This document shows positions 1 to 6,725 of a stretch of DNA of 12,746 bases, one piece after another (position 1 is the stretch's first letter; each line of letters starts with the position of its first letter). A program made the translations under genes and the position numbers. The notes under the pieces are model-generated. The model was given only the letters and a program-made list of their open reading frames with translations, ran no database searches and had not been told where the DNA came from. The stretch lies in contig CAKTKX010000020.1 of the NCBI GenBank assembly GCA_934572365.1, positions 1 through 12,746 on the forward strand. Direction: 5' to 3'. The DNA is from an uncultured Oscillospiraceae bacterium (GTDB taxonomy: Bacteria; Bacillota; Clostridia; Oscillospirales; Oscillospiraceae).

Positions 1-1608
1 CTTCTGCGGTGCGTCCTGCCCCTGCTGACCTTCCGGCGGGAGCCGGAAATCTGGGCGTGGCTGAACATGACCGACGGTAGCCAAATTCCCATCACCCATT
101 GGGAGAACGTCATCGGCCGGAGCAAGTCCAGCGATGTGACCATCGACTTTCCCACCGTGTCCCGGAACCATGCGGTTCTGACCCGGTACGACGACGGCAG
201 CTGGACGATCACGGACGCCGGTTCAAAAGACGGAACCCTGGTCAACGGCAGAAAAGTACAGATCTGCGCCTTAAAGCCCAAAGACCGCATCTCCATCGGC
301 GGCGTGGAAATGCAGCTCCAGCCCATTACGGAGCATCAGGAAGCGCGTCAGGCAGAGCTTCGCACCAAGGCCGCCAGCGGCTGGGACAGCGTTGCGAACC
401 TGATGATGCTGTCCATTTTGCAGTGCCTGATGCTGCTGGGCTTTCTGCTGGGTTTGGAGCAGGAGGCGATTCCCAGTGTTCTCATGGGATTTGGCGGCAT
501 TTTTCTGGGGCAGTGGCTGCTGTACTTATTCTACTGCATGATCCACCGGAAATCCTTTGAGGTGGAGACCATGGCTTTCTTCCTGTGTACCATGGGCATG
601 GCGGCCATCGCCACGGTGAAGCCCGGGGAGACCATGAAGCAGCTTGCCGCCATGGCGCTGGGGGTGGTGACGTTTCTCATCATCGGCTGGTCGCTGCGGG
701 ACTTGGAGCGGGCGAAGGTCGTCCGGTATCTGGCGACGGTTGCGGGCGTGGGCTTTTTGATGGTGACACTGGTGTTCGGCACCGAGTATTACGGCGCGAA
801 AAACTGGCTGGTCATCGGCGGCCTGTCCTTACAGCCGTCGGAGCTGAGCAAGGTCTGCTTCGTCTATGCCGGCGCGTCCACCATGGACAGAATCATGAGC
901 AAGCGGAATATTTACATTTTTATCGCCTATTCCATTCTCATCTGCGGCCTGCTTGCCCTGATGAACGACTTCGGCACGGCGCTGATTTTCTTCTGCGCCT
1001 TCCTTGTGATTGCGTATCTTCGTTCCGGCAGCATGGGCACCGTGGCGCTGGCCGTTACGGCGCTGGTCTTTGCCGGGGTGCTGGCGCTGAAAATCGCGCC
1101 CCACGCCCTGCGGCGGTTCTCCGTGTGGCGGCATGTGTGGGACGATCCCCTGAATGCCGGTTATCAGCAGGTTCAGGCGCTGATGTGCGTGGCCTCCGGC
1201 GGCCTGTTCGGCCTGGGGCCGGGACAGGGCTTCCTGAAGCACGTATTCGCGGCGGACTCCGACATCGCCTTTGCCACCATTTCCGAGGAATGGGGGCTGA
1301 TCGTGGCGGTGATGATGGTGCTGTGCGTGGCGGCCTACGGCTTCTTTGCCATCCGTACCGCACGGGTCGCACGAAGCAGCTTCTATTCCATCGGCGCCTG
1401 CACCGCTGCCAGCATTCTGGTGATTCAGACCATTCTGAACTGTCTCGGCACGCTGGATATTCTGCCCTTCACCGGCGTGACCTTCCCGTTTCTGAGCAAC
1501 GGCGGCACCAGCATGGTTGGCGCCTGGGGGCTGCTGGCCTTCGTCAAGGCGGCGGACACCCGTCAGAATGCCAGCTTTGCCGTCCGCCTGAACAAGAAGG
1601 GAGCGTGA
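1..1608 (+). CDS. FHA-domain SEDS peptidoglycan glycosyltransferase (FtsW/RodA/SpoVE family), 5' end outside window
   Basis: This is a membrane peptidoglycan polymerase that would use lipid II as substrate. The frame is open from base 1 through the first ATG at 67. That ATG has no Shine-Dalgarno and the residues before it read as protein, so the gene very likely starts upstream. Numbering from the ATG at 67, an FHA phosphopeptide-binding domain covers about residues 14-85, with GRS (17-19), SRNH (32-35) and SKDGTLVNG (53-61). About ten hydrophobic segments follow from residue 109. SEDS hallmarks are GAKNWL (243-248) with QPSE (256-259), the extracytoplasmic SDIAFATISEEWG (398-410), which carries the Asp equivalent to the catalytic one of RodA, and TGVTFPFLSNGGTS (469-482). 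It sits 4 nt upstream of a transpeptidase gene, the usual SEDS-class B PBP pairing. The FHA domain suggests regulation by Ser/Thr phosphorylation (inference). Whether it serves division, elongation or sporulation cannot be told from sequence. Confidence 0.9.
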   Translation, partial: LLRCVLPLLTFRREPEIWAWLNMTDGSQIPITHWENVIGRSKSSDVTIDFPTVSRNHAVLTRYDDGSWTITDAGSKDGTLVNGRKVQICALKPKDRISIGGVEMQLQPITEHQEARQAELRTKAASGWDSVANLMMLSILQCLMLLGFLLGLEQEAIPSVLMGFGGIFLGQWLLYLFYCMIHRKSFEVETMAFFLCTMGMAAIATVKPGETMKQLAAMALGVVTFLIIGWSLRDLERAKVVRYLATVAGVGFLMVTLVFGTEYYGAKNWLVIGGLSLQPSELSKVCFVYAGASTMDRIMSKRNIYIFIAYSILICGLLALMNDFGTALIFFCAFLVIAYLRSGSMGTVALAVTALVFAGVLALKIAPHALRRFSVWRHVWDDPLNAGYQQVQALMCVASGGLFGLGPGQGFLKHVFAADSDIAFATISEEWGLIVAVMMVLCVAAYGFFAIRTARVARSSFYSIGACTAASILVIQTILNCLGTLDILPFTGVTFPFLSNGGTSMVGAWGLLAFVKAADTRQNASFAVRLNKKGA

Positions 1609-1612
1609 GCGG

Positions 1613-2986
1613 ATGAACCGTGTAACCAAAAGAACCTGGATCATGGGCTTGTTTCTGCTGGTGCTGCTGGGGGGCATGGCCTTCTTTCTGTGGGAGTACG
1701 TGACCCAGGCGGGGGAATGGGTGACCTTTCCCGGCTCCCCCCATGTATATAACAACGCCAACATCGGCTGCGGCACGGTGACAGACCGTTCCGGAAACGT
1801 GCTGCTGGACATTACCGAGGAGCGTACCTATTCCTCCGACGAGACCACCCGCAAATCCACGCTCCACTGGCTGGGCGACCGGAAGGGCTACATCAGCGCC
1901 TCCGCAGTTTCCCACTACGCGGGAAAAATGGCGGGCTTCGACCTGATCAGCGGCGTATACGACAGCAGCGGCGAGGGGGGCGAGATGACTCTGACCCTGT
2001 CGGCCAGAGTGCAGAACGCGGCGCTGGAGGCCATGGATGGCAGAAAAGGCACCGTCGGCGTCTATAACTATAAAACGGGAGAGATCCTCTGCGCCCTGAC
2101 CACGCCCACCTATGACCCGGACAATGTGCCGGACATTGCCTCGGACACCTCCGGGCAGTATGACGGCGTGTACTTAAACCGCTTTTTGCAGTCGACCTAC
2201 GTCCCCGGCTCCATTTTCAAGGTGGTCACCACCGCCGCGGCGCTGGACTGCGTCCCGGATATTCTGGACAAGACCTTCACCTGCTACGGCGCTTACGAGT
2301 ACGGCACGGAGAAGGTGACCTGCGAAAAAGCCCACGGCACACTGAGCCTGAAAACCGCTCTCGCCAATTCCTGCAACTGCGCCTTCGCCCAGATCGCGGA
2401 GCTGGTGGGGAAGAAGAACATGGTGAAGTACGTGGAGCAGTTCGGCGTCACGGACAGCCTGAGCTTTGACGGCGTCACCACCGCCGAGGGCAATTACGAC
2501 ATTTCCAACACCGCCCCGGTGTCCTTCGCTTGGAGCTGCATCGGCCAGCACACCGACCTGATTAACCCCGCCCGCTACATGACCTTCATGGGAGCCATTG
2601 CCGGGGGCGGCGTGGGCGCGGAGCCGTATCTGGTGTCGGAGGTTCGCAGCGGCGAAGAGCTGACCTACGAGGCAAAAACGAAAACCACCGGCCGCATTAT
2701 GTCTCAGGACGTGGCCGACCAGGTCAAGGCCTACATGCGCAACAACGTGCAGAGCGTCTACGGCGACTGGAATTTTAACGGCATGAACGTCTGCGCCAAG
2801 TCCGGCACCAGCCAGCTGGGGGGCGGACAGAAATCCAACGCCATGTTCGCGGGCTTCGTGGAGGACGAGCAGTACCCCCTGGCCTTCATCGTGGTGGTGG
2901 AAAACGGCGGCTACGGCAGCGCCACCTGCGTGCCGGTTCTGAGCAAGGTTCTCGCCGCCTGCAAGTCCGTCCTGGACGGGGAATAA
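1613..2986 (+). CDS. Class B penicillin-binding protein (D,D-transpeptidase), partner of the upstream SEDS protein
   Basis: The product crosslinks peptidoglycan stem peptides at the outer membrane face. The 457-residue protein starts with a short cytoplasmic tail and one membrane anchor (about residues 9-28). It continues with a small N-terminal region containing GTVTDRSGNVLLD (54-66), the conserved class B entry motif, and ends in a transpeptidase domain from about 145. All three active-site motifs are present: SIFK (200-203, nucleophile Ser200), SCN (253-255) and KSGT (396-399). At 457 residues it is short for class B PBPs (usually 550-750), because the pedestal is reduced. The start at 1613 is set by AGAAGGGAG at 1594-1602. 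The 4-nt gap to the SEDS gene implies co-transcription and probably translational coupling. It resembles PbpA/FtsI-type proteins; I give no symbol because orthology is uncertain. Confidence 0.92.
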   Translation: MNRVTKRTWIMGLFLLVLLGGMAFFLWEYVTQAGEWVTFPGSPHVYNNANIGCGTVTDRSGNVLLDITEERTYSSDETTRKSTLHWLGDRKGYISASAVSHYAGKMAGFDLISGVYDSSGEGGEMTLTLSARVQNAALEAMDGRKGTVGVYNYKTGEILCALTTPTYDPDNVPDIASDTSGQYDGVYLNRFLQSTYVPGSIFKVVTTAAALDCVPDILDKTFTCYGAYEYGTEKVTCEKAHGTLSLKTALANSCNCAFAQIAELVGKKNMVKYVEQFGVTDSLSFDGVTTAEGNYDISNTAPVSFAWSCIGQHTDLINPARYMTFMGAIAGGGVGAEPYLVSEVRSGEELTYEAKTKTTGRIMSQDVADQVKAYMRNNVQSVYGDWNFNGMNVCAKSGTSQLGGGQKSNAMFAGFVEDEQYPLAFIVVVENGGYGSATCVPVLSKVLAACKSVLDGE

Positions 2987-2993
2987 TGTCCTT

Positions 2994-3047
2994 GGGAACC
3001 TCTGATGAAATCACCTTTGACCGGCGGCGACTTCATCGGAGGTTCCC
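2994..3047 (+). terminator. Stem-loop after the PBP gene, possible weak terminator
   Basis: Arms of 16 nt (2994-3009 and 3032-3047) pair with one mismatch around a 22-nt loop, 7 nt after the PBP stop codon. Only a short TTG follows, so this is not a canonical U-tract terminator. It could end or protect the 3' end of the SEDS-PBP transcript, or be a copy of a dispersed intergenic repeat. Confidence 0.5.
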
Positions 3048-3080
3048 TTGTGCGTTATACACAAAAAAGGCGAAAAAACG

Positions 3081-3102
3081 GAAAAGATTCTGTAATCTTT
3101 TC
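3081..3102. promoter_or_regulatory. Perfect 9-bp inverted repeat just upstream of the liv promoter, candidate operator
   Basis: GAAAAGATT and AATCTTTTC flank a 4-nt centre. The repeat ends 4 bp before the -35 box at 3107, with its centre about 50 bp upstream of the expected transcription start near 3142. That is a position where activators or repressors bind. A weak A/T-rich terminator for the upstream genes is the alternative. No regulator is identified from the sequence. Confidence 0.4.
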
Positions 3103-3106
3103 CTCG

Positions 3107-3135
3107 TTGACAAATGTCTTTCTGTGGGATACAAT
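3107..3135 (+). promoter_or_regulatory. SigA-type promoter of the liv operon
   Basis: A perfect TTGACA -35 box (3107-3112) and TACAAT -10 box (3130-3135) are separated by exactly 17 bp, which predicts transcription from about 3142. It precedes the AGGAGG site at 3151 and the leader peptide, so the transcript would carry a leader of about 260 nt before livJ. Confidence 0.85.
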
Positions 3136-3165
3136 ATGCTAAAATTCTTCAGGAGGTACATGACA

Positions 3166-3318
3166 ATGACGGCACGGTTTTCTACCACTTACAGCTCTAC
3201 CCGCTGCACTATGGCAGCGGCATGTTCCTCTGCGCGAATTAGCCCCATCCTGGACACTGCCATGATTCTGGCGGTGTCCATTTGCGTTGTACGACTGCTG
3301 CTGGCAGCAGCGGCGTGA
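3166..3318 (+). CDS. Leader peptide rich in Leu/Ile/Val codons, attenuator of the liv operon
   Basis: This is a 50-codon reading frame between the liv promoter and livJ. AGGAGG (3151-3156) is 9 nt from the ATG at 3166; another ATG at 3160 is only 3 nt away, too close to be preferred. Residues 1-24 contain no Ile, Leu or Val. Residues 25-46 contain twelve: Ile 25, 28, 34, 39; Leu 29, 35, 44, 45, 46; Val 37, 41, 42. Three consecutive CTG codons lie at 3295-3303. Four Ala codons and TGA (3316-3318) follow, and the stop lies inside the 5' arm of a predicted antiterminator. The peptide itself probably has no function; its translation would sense charged branched-chain tRNAs. The downstream genes transport exactly these amino acids. 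The same frame is open back to 2986, but that longer version lacks a ribosome binding site and crosses the promoter. Confidence 0.8.
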   Translation: MTARFSTTYSSTRCTMAAACSSARISPILDTAMILAVSICVVRLLLAAAA

Positions 3319-3354
3319 CCGGGGCTTCACATGGTATGAAGAAGCGGTTACGCC
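3312..3354 (+). promoter_or_regulatory. Antiterminator helix of the liv attenuator
   Basis: GGCGTGACCG (3312-3321) pairs with CGGTTACGCC (3345-3354) in ten continuous base pairs, one of them G-U. An inner 5-bp stem, 3325-3329 with 3337-3341, extends it. The 3' strand is the 5' arm of the terminator at 3342-3373, so the two helices exclude each other. The leader peptide stop codon lies within the 5' strand: a ribosome at the stop would block this helix, while one stalled on the Leu codons at 3295-3303 would leave it free. A local GCTGCTG/CAGCAGC stem (3297-3303 with 3305-3311) borders it. Confidence 0.7.
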
Positions 3355-3373
3355 CTGGGCGAACCGCTTTTTT
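3342..3373 (+). terminator. Rho-independent terminator between leader peptide and livJ (attenuator)
   Basis: The arms 3342-3354 and 3358-3369 form 12 base pairs with a single bulged A (3350) and a 3-nt loop, followed by six T residues at 3368-3373. It stands between the promoter and the first structural gene, where it can only act conditionally. The bulged A pairs with T3316 in the alternative antiterminator. Confidence 0.85.
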
Positions 3374-3404
3374 ATAGTAAGAAATGAAAAAGGAGAACAC
3401 TATC

Positions 3405-4607
3405 ATGAAAAAAGTACTTGCTATGCTGATGGCTGCCCTGATGGTAGCCGCAATGTTCACCGGCTGCTCCTCCAGCAAGCCCGCGACGGAGACCACCGCC
3501 GCCGCTGCTGCCGATGCGTCTGCTGCTGATGCTTCCGATGCTGCCGGCACCGTTAAGATCGGTATGTCCGGCCCTCTGACCGGCGGCGCTTCCGCTTACG
3601 GCCTGGCTGTGAAGGCCGGCATGGAAGTGGCGGTTGAGGAGATCAACGCCAAGGGCGGTCTGCAGATCGAGTTCAACGCCCAGGACGACGAGGCCGACGG
3701 CGAGAAGGCCGTGTCCGCTTACAACGTCCTGAAGGACTGGGGTATGCAGGTCATGGCCGGCCAGGTCACCACCGGCTCCGCTCTGGCCGTGGCTCCCGAG
3801 TCCACTGCCGACAACATGTTCAACCTGACCCCCTCCGCCTCCGCTGAGTCTCTGGCTCTGTCCGGTGCCAACATCTTCCAGATGTGCTTCACCGACCCCA
3901 ACCAGGGCGCTTCCGCCGCTGAGCTGGTCTCCACCAAGGCGCTGGGTACCAAGGTCGGCGTGATCTACGATTCCTCCGACGACTACTCCTCCGGCCTGTA
4001 CAAGGGCTTCTCCGACAAGGCTGCCGAGCTGGGCGTGGAGATTGTTGCCACCACTTCCTTCACCGCCGACAACAAGGCTGACCTGTCCACCCAGGTGACC
4101 CAGTGCCAGGATGCCGGTGCGGATCTGGTGTTCCTGCCCATCTACTACACCGAGGCTGCCCAGATCCTGTCCTACGCCAACAAGATCGGCTACGCGCCCA
4201 AGTTCTTCGGCTGCGACGGCATGGACGGCATCCTGACCGTGGAAGGCTTTGACACCGCCCTGGCCGAGGGTCTGGTTCTGATGACCCCCTTCGATGCCAA
4301 CGCTTCCGATGAGGCTACCCAGTCCTTCGTCGCCAAGTTCAAGGAGAAGATGAACGGCCTGGTTCCCAACCAGTTCGCTGCTGACGGCTACGATGTCATC
4401 TATGCTCTGTACAACGCCATGACCGCCGCCGGTGTCACCGGCAACGAGTCCGCCGAAGAGCTGTGCACCATTCTGGAAGGCCAGTTCGCTACTATGACCG
4501 TTGACGGCCTGACCGGCACCGGCATGCACTGGGACGAGAACGGCATGATCTCCAAGGCGCCCGCTGCCGTGGTGATCGAGAACGGTGTTTACGTTCCCCT
4601 GGGCTAA
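3405..4607 (+). CDS. livJ: Branched-chain amino acid ABC transporter, substrate-binding lipoprotein (LivJ/LivK)
   Basis: This is the extracellular receptor that captures Leu/Ile/Val and delivers them to the LivHM permease. The 400-residue protein has a lipoprotein signal peptide (1-20) with lipobox FTGC and Cys21 as lipidation site. An Ala/Ser/Thr/Asp-rich tether spans about 22-46. A type I periplasmic-binding fold of the Peripla_BP_6/LivJ family follows from about 48, opening with VKIGMSGPLTGG. AAGGAG at 3390-3395 fixes the start at 3405 over the in-frame ATG at 3384. It is the first structural gene after the attenuator. Codon use is strikingly biased to GCC, ACC, TCC and AAG, which suggests high expression, and the following hairpins may keep its mRNA more abundant than the permease part. 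The substrate is inferred from family and leader; related receptors bind other amino acids or amides. Confidence 0.92.
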   Translation: MKKVLAMLMAALMVAAMFTGCSSSKPATETTAAAAADASAADASDAAGTVKIGMSGPLTGGASAYGLAVKAGMEVAVEEINAKGGLQIEFNAQDDEADGEKAVSAYNVLKDWGMQVMAGQVTTGSALAVAPESTADNMFNLTPSASAESLALSGANIFQMCFTDPNQGASAAELVSTKALGTKVGVIYDSSDDYSSGLYKGFSDKAAELGVEIVATTSFTADNKADLSTQVTQCQDAGADLVFLPIYYTEAAQILSYANKIGYAPKFFGCDGMDGILTVEGFDTALAEGLVLMTPFDANASDEATQSFVAKFKEKMNGLVPNQFAADGYDVIYALYNAMTAAGVTGNESAEELCTILEGQFATMTVDGLTGTGMHWDENGMISKAPAAVVIENGVYVPLG

Positions 4608-4627
4608 AGGATAGTCCGGAAAAAATG

Positions 4628-4736
4628 ATTCCCTCAAAGGGGATGGGGTGGTTTGCGCCCCATCCCCTAACGAGGTATCATCCATCAGCAGTCTATGAAA
4701 ACCTCGTTAGCGGACGGGGCTTTCATAGACTGTTGA
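4628..4736 (+). promoter_or_regulatory. Chain of alternative RNA stems in the livJ-livH gap
   Basis: Four stems overlap in series: 4628-4634 with 4638-4644 (7 bp, one G-U); A, 4639-4648 with 4658-4667 (10 bp, perfect); B, 4657-4676 with 4701-4720 (18 of 20 paired); C, 4685-4700 with 4721-4736 (16 bp, one G-U, loop exactly 4701-4720). A and B exclude each other, B and C cross, and A plus C are compatible. No T-run follows, so it is not a plain terminator. It ends 17 nt before the livH Shine-Dalgarno. It may limit read-through, stabilise livJ mRNA, or tune livH translation. Confidence 0.6.
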
Positions 4737-4765
4737 GTAAAGGGAGAAGAAAGAGAGGGACAATC

Positions 4766-5647
4766 ATGAAAATTATTCAGTACCTGATCAACGGCATCAG
4801 CATTGGCTCTGTCTACGCCATCATTGCCCTGGGCTATACCATGGTCTACGGCATTGCCAAAATGCTGAACTTCGCCCATGGCGATGTGATCATGGTGGGC
4901 GCGTATATTTCCTTCTGCGTCACCAACTATTTGGGGCTGCCGGTGGCGGTATCCATCCTGGCGGCTATGGCGGTGTGTACTTTGCTTGGTGTGCTGATCG
5001 AGGGACTCGCCTACAAGCCCCTGCGGGGAACGCCCAGTCTGGCGGTTCTGATCACAGCCATCGGCGTCAGCTACTTCCTGCAAAATGCGGCGCAGCTGAT
5101 CTGGTCTTCCAGCCCGAAGAACTTTACCAGCATCGTTACCTTCCAGCCCCTGCGCCTGGCGGGGGGGCAGCTGGTGGTCACCGGCGAGGTGATCTATACT
5201 ATTGCCGCTTCCGTCATTATCATGCTGGGTCTGACCTGGTTTACCACCCGTACCCGTACCGGCAAGGCCATGCGCGCCGTTTCCGAGGATCGGGACGCCG
5301 CCCAGCTCATGGGCATCAACGTGAATCAGACCATTTCCATGACCTTTGCCATCGGTTCCGCGCTGGCGGCCGTCGCCGGTGTGCTGCTTTGCTCCACCGT
5401 TCCGACCCTGCAGCCCACCACCGGCTCCATGCCTGGCATCCGTGCCTTTACCGCGGCGGTGTTCGGCGGCATCGGCTCCATTCCCGGTGCCATGCTGGGC
5501 GGCATTCTGCTGGGCGTCATTGAGACCTTCAGCAAGGCCTATCTCAGCCCCCAGTTCAGCGACGCGATCGTGTTTGCCGTCCTGATTGTGATTCTGCTGG
5601 TGAAGCCCGCAGGCCTGCTGGGTAAGCAGGTTCAGGAGAAGGTATGA
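4766..5647 (+). CDS. livH: Branched-chain amino acid ABC transporter, permease LivH
   Basis: This is one of two integral membrane subunits forming the Leu/Ile/Val channel with LivM. The 293-residue protein is of usual LivH length with about eight hydrophobic segments. Family marks are NGISIGSVYAIIALGYTMVYG (9-29) and NFAHGD (35-40). The cytoplasmic EDRDAAQLMGIN (175-186) acts as the coupling loop to the ATPases. The C-terminal GGIGSIPGAMLGG (234-246) is also characteristic. The start at 4766 follows a purine-rich GAGAGGGA site (4753-4760) and matches the normal LivH N-terminus. An in-frame ATG at 4625 would add 47 non-homologous residues encoded by the hairpin region. It is separated from livJ by a 158-nt structured gap and followed almost at once by livM. 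Confidence 0.93.
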   Translation: MKIIQYLINGISIGSVYAIIALGYTMVYGIAKMLNFAHGDVIMVGAYISFCVTNYLGLPVAVSILAAMAVCTLLGVLIEGLAYKPLRGTPSLAVLITAIGVSYFLQNAAQLIWSSSPKNFTSIVTFQPLRLAGGQLVVTGEVIYTIAASVIIMLGLTWFTTRTRTGKAMRAVSEDRDAAQLMGINVNQTISMTFAIGSALAAVAGVLLCSTVPTLQPTTGSMPGIRAFTAAVFGGIGSIPGAMLGGILLGVIETFSKAYLSPQFSDAIVFAVLIVILLVKPAGLLGKQVQEKV

Positions 5648-5657
5648 GGTGGATGTT

Positions 5658-6725
5658 ATGAGAAAAAGACTGACTAAGGACAAGATTATGAACATGTCCA
5701 CCTACACCCTGGTGACGGTGGCGTTCGTGATTCTCCAGCTGCTCATGAGCCAGGGCAAGCTGAGCAGCACCATGAAGGGCTTTCTGGTACCTGCCTGCGC
5801 CTACATCGTGCTGGCAATTTCCCTGAACCTTTTGGTGGGTATCTGCGGTGAGCTGAGCCTGGGTCATGCGGGCTTTATGGGCATCGGCGCATTTACCGGC
5901 GTGATCGTGACGGCGCTGCTTTCTACGGCGGTTCCCAACGGCATTATGCGTCTTGTGATCGCCATGGTGGTCGGCGGCGTGATGGCCGGTGCCATCGGCT
6001 TCCTCATCGGCATCCCAGTGCTTCGCCTCCGGGGCGACTATCTGGCGATTGTGACCCTGGCCTTCGGTGAGATCATGAAGAATATCTTCGGCAATCTCTA
6101 TCTGGGCATTGACGAGACCGGACTTCATGCCACCATGAGTTCTGCCGGGCTGACCCTGGGGGCAGGCGGCCAGATGATCGTCTCCGGCCCCAGAGGTGCC
6201 ACCGGCATCACCAAGCTGTCCACCTTTGCCGTGGGCTTTGCGCTGATCCTGTTCACCCTGTTCGTGGTGCAGAACCTGATTAACTCCCGGGAAGGCCGGG
6301 CGATCAAGGCCGTCCGGGACAACCGCATCGCCGCGGAATCCGTGGGCATCAATGTCACCGCCTTCCGAATGAAGGCCTTCGTGGTCTCCGCGTTCCTGGC
6401 GGGCATGGCCGGTGCGCTTTATGCCATGAATTACGGCTCCATCACCGCCAGCAAGTTCAATTTCAATACCTCTATTAATATTCTGGTTTTCGTGGTTCTG
6501 GGCGGCATGGGCAACATTCTTGGCTCTATTATCTCCGCCACGGTGCTGTACATCCTGCCGGAGGCTATGCGCGGCTTGCAGGATTACCGCATGATTCTCT
6601 ACGCCGTGGTTCTGATCGTCGTGATGCTCTTTACCTGGTCTCCCAAGGTGAAGGAAGCCATGTCCGTAGTCACCGACAAGCTTGCCGGTGTATTCAAGAA
6701 GAAGGAGGCGGGAAGCAATGAATGA
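5658..6725 (+). CDS. livM: Branched-chain amino acid ABC transporter, permease LivM
   Basis: This is the second membrane subunit of the Leu/Ile/Val importer. The 355-residue protein has about nine hydrophobic segments. Typical LivM signatures are GELSLGHAGFMGIGAF (64-79), LRGDYLAIVTLAFGEI (124-139), the coupling loop VRDNRIAAESVGIN (219-232), and LGGMGNILGS (281-290). The start at 5658 is preferred because GAGGTG (5646-5651) is 6 nt away. An alternative GTG at 5649, served by AGGAG at 5634-5638, would add three residues. The gene begins 10 nt after livH and its last 8 nt overlap livG, so the genes are translationally coupled. A Lys-rich, polar C-terminal tail (329-355) lies in the cytoplasm. 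Confidence 0.92.
   Translation: MRKRLTKDKIMNMSTYTLVTVAFVILQLLMSQGKLSSTMKGFLVPACAYIVLAISLNLLVGICGELSLGHAGFMGIGAFTGVIVTALLSTAVPNGIMRLVIAMVVGGVMAGAIGFLIGIPVLRLRGDYLAIVTLAFGEIMKNIFGNLYLGIDETGLHATMSSAGLTLGAGGQMIVSGPRGATGITKLSTFAVGFALILFTLFVVQNLINSREGRAIKAVRDNRIAAESVGINVTAFRMKAFVVSAFLAGMAGALYAMNYGSITASKFNFNTSINILVFVVLGGMGNILGSIISATVLYILPEAMRGLQDYRMILYAVVLIVVMLFTWSPKVKEAMSVVTDKLAGVFKKKEAGSNE

Noticed and set aside
2986..3165. Upstream extension of the leader peptide frame to an ATG overlapping the PBP stop codon.
   Set aside because: No Shine-Dalgarno for the upstream ATG, and the extension would cross the hairpin, the palindrome and the liv promoter; AGGAGG at 3151 points to 3166.
3136..3404. T-box riboswitch as the explanation for the terminator before livJ.
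   Set aside because: I found no T-box core (AGGGTGGNACCGCG-like) or room for a specifier stem; a translated leader with branched-chain codons explains the region better.
4639..4667. Rho-independent terminator after livJ.
   Set aside because: The stem is perfect but is followed by TAACGAGG, not a T-run, and its 3' arm also pairs with 4701-4720; kept as part of an alternating structure instead.
3372..4685. A 437-codon open frame on the minus strand opposite livJ.
   Set aside because: livJ has a lipobox, a receptor fold and a ribosome binding site; the reverse frame is Gly/His/Gln-rich with no recognisable domain and results from the strong GC codon bias.
4625..4765. In-frame upstream start for livH at 4625.
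   Set aside because: It lacks a good ribosome binding site and its 47 extra residues are encoded by the hairpins; LivH proteins begin as at 4766.
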